From contig JAKSAU010000224.1 of NCBI GenBank assembly GCA_022361535.1, positions 1-5,474 of the forward strand: a stretch of 5,474 nucleotides of DNA, read 5' to 3'. Every line of letters begins with the position of its first letter. Positions within the stretch are counted from its first letter, which is position 1. Both the position numbers and the translations under genes were made by a program. This document shows positions 1 to 5,225 of this stretch, piece by piece. Below the pieces are notes generated by a model, which saw only the letters and a program-made list of their open reading frames with translations, was not told where the DNA came from and did not search any database. The DNA is from Desulfobacterales bacterium. GTDB taxonomy: Bacteria; Desulfobacterota; Desulfobacteria; Desulfobacterales; Desulfobacteraceae.

Positions 1-897
1 AAAAATATGGTAATGACTGCCATTCTGCTTTGTTCTGTCGGGCTGGTTGTAAATGTTATTGCCATGACAGGAGTGGGAAATACGTTTTCGCTGATGATCA
101 ACAACTGGGCCGGTGACAGCCTCATGATCGCCTTTATCCTTATTGCTTTGGCGTCCTTGATATTAGGCATGGGGCTGCCGGTGACAGCCTCTTACATTGT
201 GCTGGGTACACTTTCCGCTCCGGCCTTGTATAATCTTATTGTGGACGGGCAGATCATCCAGACCATTATGGACGGAACCTTTCCTGAACAGGCCAAGGCA
301 TTGTTTATGCTCGTCAAGCCCGAGGCCATGGAAATGCTCAGCGCACCCATGGCAGAATCTGCGGCAAGGGAACTGATGGCCATGATGCCCATGGAGCTAA
401 AATCAAGCATTCGGGATAGTGTTCTGCCAGGTCCTAGATTAACTTATGCATTGCTGTCCGCCCACATGATCATCTTCTGGCTCAGCCAGGACAGTAACGT
501 AACCCCGCCTGTCTGCCTGTGCGGTTTCACTGCGGCTGCTATTGCCAAGACACCGCCCATGGCCACGGGTTTGGCTTCCTGGAAGATTGCCAAAGGGCTG
601 TATATTATTCCGTTGCTGTTTGCTTATACAGCGATCTTAAGCGGCAGCCTCATGGTTAAGATGGAAATTTTTACGTTTGCCTTGGTGGGGCTTTTTGCCC
701 TTGCCTGCGGGCTGCAGGGATTTATGGTTTCAGGGCTGTCCTTGATCACCCGTGCCCTTTTAATGGTTGCAGGTATTGCCATGCTTTGGCCGGATATGAT
801 TTGGATCCACTTGGCCGGTTTAGGACTTTTTGCCGCTATATGGACCGGTCACAAAGCGTCCCTTAAGAAAAACAGCCCATCTGTGGAAACCGTTTGA
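1..897 (+). CDS. TRAP transporter fused permease (DctQM-type), C-terminal part
   Basis: This is the membrane subunit of a tripartite ATP-independent periplasmic transporter, which imports organic acids with a periplasmic binding protein and an ion gradient. The frame is open from base 1, so the start lies outside; about 298 residues are present, and fused TRAP permeases are usually 600 residues or more. Counting from the Met at base 7, family landmarks are GMGLPVTASYIVL (54-66), DSNVTPPVCL (162-171), AAAIAKTPPMATG (176-188) and WKIAKGLYIIPLLFAY (192-207). Hydrophobic helices fill residues 3-25, 38-75, 150-180, 195-215 and 220-280, and the last ten residues are polar. Residues 75-149 form a Met-rich, partly acidic segment between the GLP loop and the DSNVTPPV loop, where compact family members run straight on. 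The family call is firm. The substrate cannot be told, and the binding protein gene is not in view. Confidence 0.93.
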   Translation, partial: KNMVMTAILLCSVGLVVNVIAMTGVGNTFSLMINNWAGDSLMIAFILIALASLILGMGLPVTASYIVLGTLSAPALYNLIVDGQIIQTIMDGTFPEQAKALFMLVKPEAMEMLSAPMAESAARELMAMMPMELKSSIRDSVLPGPRLTYALLSAHMIIFWLSQDSNVTPPVCLCGFTAAAIAKTPPMATGLASWKIAKGLYIIPLLFAYTAILSGSLMVKMEIFTFALVGLFALACGLQGFMVSGLSLITRALLMVAGIAMLWPDMIWIHLAGLGLFAAIWTGHKASLKKNSPSVETV

Positions 898-910
898 TTT
901 ATATTATTTA

Positions 911-966
911 ACCAGACCCGCCGGGATGGCTTAGATACTTATTTTTTTCTCCCAAGCGGGTCTGGT
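911..966. terminator. Hairpin between convergent genes, probable bidirectional terminator
   Basis: Bases 911-921 (ACCAGACCCGC) pair perfectly with 956-966 (GCGGGTCTGGT). After a small bulge, 923-926 (GGGA) pair with 950-953 (TCCC), leaving a loop with a run of seven T (942-948). The hairpin lies between the TRAP stop (897) and the caspase stop (989), where both transcripts must end. There is no T-run directly after the stem on either strand, so it is not a textbook intrinsic terminator. A second small palindrome (975-989, AACGAAA-C-TTTCGTT), followed by T-rich sequence on the plus strand, may assist. Confidence 0.6.
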
Positions 967-988
967 GTGATAATAACGAAACTTTCGT

Positions 989-2083
989 TTAATTATTTTG
1001 TCTGGTAACGGTTAAATTATAATCCCCTGTACCGATCCGGCTGTTGTAATGCTGGATGCGAAGATAATACGTTCCGGGTGACAGGCTGGTAACAATTCTT
1101 GGATTCATACGATTTCCGCTGTCATCATCCTCGTCAATGAGATATGAGTCGCTGTCAGGTCCGTAAAGTGCCATGACAAGATCCGTTCTGCCTTGGGTTT
1201 CAATGGTGTACTTTCCTTCATTGATGGCAGTAAATCTATATTCGTGTTTCTCGCCAGGTTCGGCGATCATGGCTCTGACCGGTTCAGTATCGATGACCGG
1301 AATCTCAATTGGGCCTTCAATTAGGGGCACGCTCGGCAGGGAAAAGGCCCTGCTGTTCTTAAATTCATCTGAAACCGGACCGTATTCACTGTACTGCGGT
1401 TTTTGGCTTGTGGTGATCACCTGGCAGATTTTTGTATGCAACGCTTTGTAGTTTCCATTGAATCCACCATTGTTCCAGGCCTCGCAAAGTGCCATGGTAA
1501 ATGCGCCGCCACCTTGGTATCCGGCTGACGTGAAGCCGTCACGGCATCCGCCAAAATGGATAAGCTGGGCATTGATCTCGAATTGGTCTCGTGAGGTGTT
1601 TGCTACCGGCCTGAAAATAGAGTTTTCTTTTACCGGCATGGTCCTGATGCCACGGTAGTTTGAACCGGAGTTGCATGAATCGCTGATCATAACAATTCGG
1701 ACATCTTTTCTAAAGCGTTGAAGGACCTCGTGAATTTTATCGTCAATGACTTCGCGGTCATATGCCACAAGGGTTTCATCCTTTCCGTCAGCCTCATCAT
1801 TGTTGTAATCCGGTTGCTGTCCGCCATGGCCGGAATAGTAAAACACAAAGATGTCATTGGCTGTCATCAAATCTGCCGCGCGATCCAGGGCCGATAAAAT
1901 ACCGCTCCTAGTGGCCTGCTTTGTTTTTAAGGTTTTTACCTGGTATCCCAGGGGTAAAAGAATGCGTTCGATATTGTCCACATCCAGTTCACAGCCCCAG
2001 CAACCTCCAGTACCGTCCCATCCGCCATAGGCATTGGGATCCACACTTTTTAGTCCGACCAGTAATGCATGTGCTTTTGGCAT
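989..2083 (-). CDS. Caspase-like (peptidase C14/metacaspase-type) protease with C-terminal PPC domain
   Basis: A 364-residue bacterial caspase homologue. Residues 4-250 form the caspase-fold domain: first strand KAHALLVGLK (3-12), the YGGWDG motif (19-24) common in bacterial members, the catalytic His86 in YYSGHGG, the metacaspase-type DGKDETLVAYD (99-109), the catalytic Cys137 in SDSCNSG, and the small-subunit motifs GGCRDGFTSAG (178-188) and GGAFTMAL (192-199). Asp135 and Asp182 match the acidic S1-pocket positions of metacaspases, so cleavage after Arg or Lys is inferred. Residues about 257-361 are a bacterial pre-peptidase C-terminal (PPC) domain, with an acidic IDEDDDSG cluster (316-323), LSPGTYYLRI (334-343) and GTGDYNLTV (351-359). 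The ATG at 2083 has AAGGAGA (2090-2096) six bases upstream. An in-frame stop at 2099-2101 rules out a longer start, so there is no signal peptide. The fold and catalytic pair are clear; the physiological substrate is unknown. Confidence 0.92.
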   Translation of the reverse strand: MPKAHALLVGLKSVDPNAYGGWDGTGGCWGCELDVDNIERILLPLGYQVKTLKTKQATRSGILSALDRAADLMTANDIFVFYYSGHGGQQPDYNNDEADGKDETLVAYDREVIDDKIHEVLQRFRKDVRIVMISDSCNSGSNYRGIRTMPVKENSIFRPVANTSRDQFEINAQLIHFGGCRDGFTSAGYQGGGAFTMALCEAWNNGGFNGNYKALHTKICQVITTSQKPQYSEYGPVSDEFKNSRAFSLPSVPLIEGPIEIPVIDTEPVRAMIAEPGEKHEYRFTAINEGKYTIETQGRTDLVMALYGPDSDSYLIDEDDDSGNRMNPRIVTSLSPGTYYLRIQHYNSRIGTGDYNLTVTRQNN

Positions 2084-2112
2084 GAGTCTTCTCCTTGGTT
2101 ACACTGTTGTTT

Positions 2113-2141
2113 TGTATAGGAATAAAATGAATCTCTGATAA
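2113..2141 (-). promoter_or_regulatory. Possible sigma-70-type promoter of the caspase gene
   Basis: On the minus strand, TTATCA (2136-2141) and TATACA (2113-2118) are separated by 17 bases. Each matches the -35 and -10 consensus at four of six positions. Transcription would begin near base 2106, giving a leader of about 23 bases that contains the ribosome binding site at 2090-2096. This is by position and weak consensus only. The rest of the spacer 2119-2280 is AT-rich and shows no operator that I recognise. Confidence 0.3.
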
Positions 2142-2280
2142 CGTCTGTTGTGTGAAATGAAAAAGAGAACGATTTTAGTTTTTTTAACTATAGTCGAAGA
2201 TCAAAAAGAAGCTCTGGATAAGAAAGTCAGAAATACATTTTAGATCGAGACAACAATATACCATGGAATTTTAAAATGAG

Positions 2281-2322
2281 AAACCAAAGATTCCGGTACG
2301 CCGAATTGGTTTAAAAAACCAA
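2281..2322 (-). terminator. Hairpin pair at the 3' end of the TSUP gene, possible terminator
   Basis: Bases 2281-2287 (AAACCAA) pair with 2306-2312 (TTGGTTT). Inside this, 2291-2296 (TTCCGG, one bulged C) pair with 2301-2305 (CCGAA) around a TACG loop, for about 12 pairs in all. A second copy of AAACCAAA at 2316-2323 can pair with the same 2306-2312 segment across a 3-base loop, so the two hairpins exclude each other. The shared arm overlaps the TSUP stop codon (2311-2313). On the minus strand the larger hairpin ends in TTGGTTT, followed by CTCATTTTAAAA, only a mild T-rich tail. It is a structured 3' end for the TSUP transcript; whether it terminates is not certain. Confidence 0.4.
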
Positions 2323-3051
2323 ACCTTTAAGTATAAGCCTGAAAGAAACAAAAATAAGCAATAGGGCTAAAATTCTGCGAAACATCTTCTCGGACACTCG
2401 ATGAAAGGTCCGGTTGCCTAACCAGATACCTGCCCCCATTGCAGGCAGCATGGACAGACCCCATATTAAAATTTGGCGGCCAAAAAGTCCGTTAGCAACA
2501 AAAGTAGCGGTTTGGGCCATGGCCGCAGGAATGAAAATCAGGACCAAAAGCCTTCGGAGCTGCCGTTTGTCAAGTGCACGGCTGAAATGGAGCACCAAAG
2601 GTGGGGCATTAATGCCGATGAACCCACCGCAGAATCCGGCAAAGATGCCAACCCCAAGATCCATGCTACCGGCTGATGCAGGTGGAACCGGATTCTGGTG
2701 GGGGCGTGGTGCTCGGAAAAGAAACCAAAATGCAGTTAATAAAAAAGCTGTCCCGAGAATCAATTGAAACTGCTGGTTGGGAACGATGCCAAGGGTTGCA
2801 GCACCGGCAACAGATCCTAATACCATCAATATGGATATGGGAACCCAGTATGACTGTGACAAGGGCACAGGATCAACCTTTACCATACTAAGTCCCCCGA
2901 AAATGTTGATGAATGATGCAAGAACAACAGTAAGCTTTGGATCAATGAAAAGAGATCCCAGCGCTACGATAACCGTTGTTGTTCCGGTTCCGGTAATTCC
3001 TTTTAAAAAAAACGCAGCCAGGGCAACCACGGGAATTAGAAAATAATCCAA
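2311..3051 (-). CDS. TSUP family (TauE/SafE-type) membrane permease
   Basis: A 246-residue, strongly hydrophobic protein of the TSUP family, whose studied members move sulfite, sulfoacetate, taurine-derived or other small organosulfur anions across the inner membrane. Roughly eight membrane segments are visible, near residues 4-33, 40-56, 68-88, 95-112, 131-157, 166-188, 194-212 and 224-243. The two family half-repeats carry KGITGTGTT (17-25) and GGFIGINAPPL (142-152), and a polar Arg/Pro-rich linker (113-129) separates the halves. Length is normal. The start is TTG at 3051-3049: the frame has a stop at 3067-3069, no ATG or GTG lies between, and GGAG (complement of 3059-3062) sits seven bases upstream. 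It is transcribed away from prs and toward the caspase gene, 227 bases off, so an operon is unlikely. The substrate cannot be deduced; sulfur anions would fit a sulfur-metabolising host but that is inference. Confidence 0.9.
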   Translation of the reverse strand: MDYFLIPVVALAAFFLKGITGTGTTTVIVALGSLFIDPKLTVVLASFINIFGGLSMVKVDPVPLSQSYWVPISILMVLGSVAGAATLGIVPNQQFQLILGTAFLLTAFWFLFRAPRPHQNPVPPASAGSMDLGVGIFAGFCGGFIGINAPPLVLHFSRALDKRQLRRLLVLIFIPAAMAQTATFVANGLFGRQILIWGLSMLPAMGAGIWLGNRTFHRVSEKMFRRILALLLIFVSFRLILKGLVF

Positions 3052-3065
3052 AAGATATCTCCAGT
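3052..3065 (-). promoter_or_regulatory. Ribosome binding site that sets the TTG start of the TSUP gene
   Basis: On the minus strand the sequence reads ACTGGAG, then seven bases (ATATCTT), then TTG. GGAG at 3059-3062 is well placed for initiation at 3051. Because the frame is closed by TGA at 3067-3069 and offers no other usable start before the first membrane helix, this site decides the start. Confidence 0.7.
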
Positions 3066-3130
3066 TTCAATCAGTTTTTTAATAAAAGGAGCAACCAATG
3101 ATGCTCTTTTATGGTTTCAAACTGTTTTTA
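3064..3130. repeat. Imperfect direct repeat flanking a hairpin, upstream of TSUP
   Basis: GTTTCAATCAGTTTTTT (3064-3080) recurs exactly 50 bases later as GTTTCAAACTGTTTTTA (3114-3130), with 14 of 17 positions the same. Between the copies, 3082-3093 pair with 3102-3112 (ATAAAA plus GAGCA against TGCTC plus TTTTAT, one bulged G, 8-base loop). On the minus strand this would lie in or near the TSUP leader. It might be a regulator site pair, an attenuator-like leader hairpin or a decayed small element; low complexity makes chance possible. Confidence 0.35.
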
Positions 3131-3353
3131 TAGAAAGCGGCCTATATAGCTCCAGTTTATGTCACCATTAGGTATATTAGAATGTCATATATTTAAAGAT
3201 GTTTTTGGCAGAAAAATACAAGTGATCCGGGACATATAGTTCGAGGAGAGAGAAAAGACGTAAAGTGATATTAGAAATATAGAGAATCAAGGCGAATATC
3301 GGCTGGTTTTTTTGTCTTGAAACTGCTATGAAGGGCCATATCTACAACCCATC

Positions 3354-3357
3354 AGGA
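3354..3357 (+). promoter_or_regulatory. Ribosome binding site favouring the second Met of prs
   Basis: AGGA (3354-3357) is eight bases before the ATG at 3366. The first in-frame ATG, at 3357, overlaps this motif and has no purine-rich site at a useful distance (the upstream bases read ACAACCCATC). The site therefore points to 3366. Confidence 0.55.
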
Positions 3358-3365
3358 TGAATAAG

Positions 3366-4307
3366 ATGACAGATGATTTGAAGGTGTTTTCCGGCGGGTC
3401 CAACTCCGATCTTGCCTTAGAAATCTGCGATTACATTGGAATTGAGTTAAGCCCGCTTAAAACCTCACGTTTTTCAAACGACAACCTTTTTGTCCAGGTC
3501 AAGGAAAGTGTTAGGGAAAAGGATGTGTTTGTTGTCCAGTCCCTGACCCAGCCGGTCAGTGATCATATTATGGAACTGATGATTACCCTGGATGCCTTGA
3601 GAAGTGCATCTGCAAAGCGTATTACTGCTGTAATCCCATATTATTCTTATGCAAGGTCTGATAAAAAAGATGCCCCCAGAATATCTATTGCAGGGCGCCT
3701 CATTGCTGATTTGTTGAAAACAGCCGGGGCTGATCGGGTGCTGACAATGGATCTGCATGCCGATTCCGTACATGGGTTTTTCAGCATTCCTGTGGATCAC
3801 CTAACTGCCATGCCTACCATCTGTGATTATTTTGCAGAAAACCTGGATTTATCCCGTGTGGTCGTAGTTGCAACAGATGCAGGGGGGGCCAAGCGCGCCG
3901 GCCGTTTTGCCAAACGACTGAACACATCGCTTGCAATTATTGACAAACGGCGGATCAGTGATTCCAACGTCAAGCAGGGGCTTGTTGTAGGAAATGTTAC
4001 AGGAAAAGACGCCATTATTTTTGACGATGAGATTTCAACCGGAGGCACCTTGGTAACAACTGTCGAAACACTTGAGCAGGCAGGGGTGGATAAAGTTTAT
4101 GTGGGAGCCACCCATCCAGTGCTTTGCGGACCGGCTGTTGAAAACCTGAATGCATCATCCATATGTGAAATTGTTGTAGCCAATACGGCTCATATTCCTG
4201 AAACCAAACAATTTCCAAAGCTGAATGTTTTGTCCGTAGCCCCGCTTTTTGCCCAGGCCATACACCGGATTCATACCGGGGAAAGTGTCGGCGCCTTATT
4301 TAAATAA
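3366..4307 (+). CDS. prs: Ribose-phosphate pyrophosphokinase (PRPP synthetase)
   Basis: Makes 5-phosphoribosyl 1-diphosphate from ribose 5-phosphate and ATP in the cytoplasm, for purine, pyrimidine, NAD, His and Trp synthesis. From the ATG at 3366 it is 313 residues, close to the roughly 315 of the E. coli enzyme, and key positions then fall on E. coli numbering. Visible are RFSNDNLFVQ (35-44), YYSYARSDKKDAPR (92-105), the DLHADSVHGFF loop with His131 (129-139), the DAGGAKRA ribose-5-phosphate segment (171-178), DKRR with Lys194 and Arg196 (193-196), and the PRPP loop DDEISTGGT (220-228). E. coli has DDMIDTGGT, so Asp224 is Ser here. The SDKKDAPR form of the ATP loop is typical of the actinobacterial/deltaproteobacterial variant. 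An ATG at 3357 would add three residues (MNK) but lacks a ribosome binding site. It diverges from TSUP and converges with the NlpC-like gene 48 bases away, so it appears monocistronic. An intact second prs elsewhere cannot be excluded. Confidence 0.95.
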   Translation: MTDDLKVFSGGSNSDLALEICDYIGIELSPLKTSRFSNDNLFVQVKESVREKDVFVVQSLTQPVSDHIMELMITLDALRSASAKRITAVIPYYSYARSDKKDAPRISIAGRLIADLLKTAGADRVLTMDLHADSVHGFFSIPVDHLTAMPTICDYFAENLDLSRVVVVATDAGGAKRAGRFAKRLNTSLAIIDKRRISDSNVKQGLVVGNVTGKDAIIFDDEISTGGTLVTTVETLEQAGVDKVYVGATHPVLCGPAVENLNASSICEIVVANTAHIPETKQFPKLNVLSVAPLFAQAIHRIHTGESVGALFK

Positions 4308-4355
4308 GCTCAACCATATAAATTCTTCGTAATTAACTTTAGAGAACATTTTAGA

Positions 4356-4907
4356 TCATTTTCCAGGCTGGAGCATTTCATCTTTCAACCTATAAAAACC
4401 TTTTAGGTGCTCCAGCCAATATGCATGGTAGACAAGGTTTTCGCTATGGAATGAAATTACCTGCTGCCGTTTTACAGACGCATAAATAAAGTGCAGGCGG
4501 CCCATTGGCTCTGTCCTGAAGACCATGGCGGCAAGATCATTGTTCAATACGATCAAATCCCCGTTTTTGACGTCACTTAAGTCAACCGGATTGGTGTTTT
4601 TTATCAGGTATCGCATGGGAAGATATGCTTTGTATGTCATCCCAGCCTTTTGGGCGGCAGTTGTGTATATGGCGTAAAAAAGAGATGCATTGTCTGTACT
4701 TCCTGTCCTTTTGGGGTGCCCCCCGAGTTTAAAAGGCATACCAATATATTGTTCTGCAATAGACGGGATATACTGTTGGAAAAGCGTAATCGGGCTATAT
4801 TCCACAGGACTTGTTTTCTGGTCAGTCAATTGCGCCTGGGTGAGACTGGCCCACGCTGGCATGATCCAGAACAGAACCAGGATGAAACCTATTGCAGGCT
4901 TCATCAT
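4356..4907 (-). CDS. Exported NlpC/P60-like protein, catalytic Cys missing (probable pseudoenzyme)
   Basis: From the ATG at 4907 this is 183 residues. It opens with a clear Sec signal peptide: n-region MMKP, hydrophobic core AIGFILVLFWIMP, cleavage after AWA (residue 20). The rest aligns with the NlpC/P60 (C40) cell-wall peptidase fold: YIPSIAEQYIGMPFKLGG (46-63) matches the family's A-x-x-YLGtPYrwGG helix, and NGDLIVLNND (115-124) matches the pGDLvff strand. The catalytic D-C-S-G-L motif reads D-N-A-S-L (72-76), so Asn73 replaces the nucleophile. The strand that should carry the catalytic His reads LAAMVF (125-130) with no His, though His139 and His154 lie beyond. It is therefore likely a non-catalytic periplasmic or wall-binding protein, or a divergent family. 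The start was chosen for the signal peptide and AGGGA (4916-4920) eight bases upstream. The frame stays open to an ATG at 5225 with a stronger site, so a 289-residue form is possible. The fold is inferred from motifs. Confidence 0.72.
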   Translation of the reverse strand: MMKPAIGFILVLFWIMPAWASLTQAQLTDQKTSPVEYSPITLFQQYIPSIAEQYIGMPFKLGGHPKRTGSTDNASLFYAIYTTAAQKAGMTYKAYLPMRYLIKNTNPVDLSDVKNGDLIVLNNDLAAMVFRTEPMGRLHFIYASVKRQQVISFHSENLVYHAYWLEHLKGFYRLKDEMLQPGK

Positions 4908-5225
4908 TAACTTTATCCCTGAGTATGCGGACAAGAATAATTTAACAAATCGGGAAATAAAGCTGATAGGATACACCTCAAGCCTGGTGTTCATTTTCGT
5001 CGAGTCCTTTATTGTATCATTCGGTCCTGGATCGTTTGAGCAAAGAGTTTTATCAATCAAAATGAAATAATCGTGCAAAACGTCTATAGTATCTGGTTTT
5101 AAAATGTGTAAGTCAAGTAAGAATATGCTTTGTTTATCCAGGCGATTGACTTGTGATAAACCGATCAAGTTCCCGTTCCCGGGCAAATTTAGCCGGGTGT
5201 CCAAGATAGGGGACATGTCCGACAT
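4908..5225 (-). other. Open in-frame 5' extension of the NlpC-like gene (alternative start)
   Basis: The frame of the NlpC-like gene continues without a stop for 106 more codons, to an ATG at 5225-5223 that has AAGGAG (5235-5240) nine bases before it. The first upstream in-frame stop is at 5268-5270. The encoded residues are of normal protein composition (for example LNLPGNGNLIGLSQ at 12-25, then a Leu/Ile/Asp-rich stretch), with no domain I recognise, and would place the signal-peptide-like helix inside the protein. It may be a true N-terminal cytoplasmic domain, a small gene fused in frame, or a leader that happens to be open. A GC-rich hairpin (5178-5197, CCCGG/CCGGG) and a 10-base palindrome GGACATGTCC (5211-5220) lie in its first part, which would suit a leader. 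Confidence 0.45.

Larger units (their letters stand above)
3052..3365. other. Divergent AT-rich intergenic region between TSUP and prs
   Basis: This spacer must hold the promoters of both divergent genes, but no -35/-10 pair convinces on either strand. It contains the imperfect repeat pair and hairpin at 3064-3130, an 8-base palindrome CTATATAG (3142-3149), two copies of CTCCAGTTT (3059-3067 and 3150-3158), a 16-base purine run (3243-3258) and a T7 run (3307-3313). No open frame with a ribosome binding site was found: the GGAG in the purine run is followed only by a GTG frame of a few codons. No RNA gene is recognised. Confidence 0.6.

Noticed and set aside
1000..1006. Second GTCTGGT able to pair with ACCAGAC at 911-917
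   Set aside because: It is only seven bases long, lies in the caspase coding end, and the 956-966 partner gives a longer and closer stem.
2414..3046. Several open frames on the plus strand opposite the TSUP gene
   Set aside because: The minus strand gives a full-length membrane permease with family motifs and a ribosome binding site; the opposite frames overlap one another and have no such support.
989..3051. A TSUP-caspase operon or defence module
   Set aside because: The genes are co-directional, but 227 bases with a structured 3' end and a possible separate promoter lie between them, and no known defence partner is present.
3317..3345. TTGAAA (3317-3322) as a -35 box for prs
   Set aside because: The matching -10 position reads TATCTA or ATCTAC, a poor match, and transcription would begin at or beyond the prs ribosome binding site.
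2235..4357. Exact 12-base match ACATTTTAGATC at 2235-2246 and 4346-4357
   Set aside because: About one such exact 12-base match is expected by chance in 5.5 kb, and the flanks do not match.
4366..4417. Ten-base perfect inverted repeat (GGCTGGAGCA / TGCTCCAGCC) with a 32-base loop near prs
   Set aside because: It lies inside the C-terminal coding part of the NlpC-like gene, has no T-run on either strand, and a repeat of this size and spacing is near chance level in a window this long.
4690..5070. 126-codon open frame on the plus strand
   Set aside because: It is antisense to the NlpC-like gene and its extension, has no ribosome binding site, and its product resembles no protein family; it is a shadow of the minus-strand frame.
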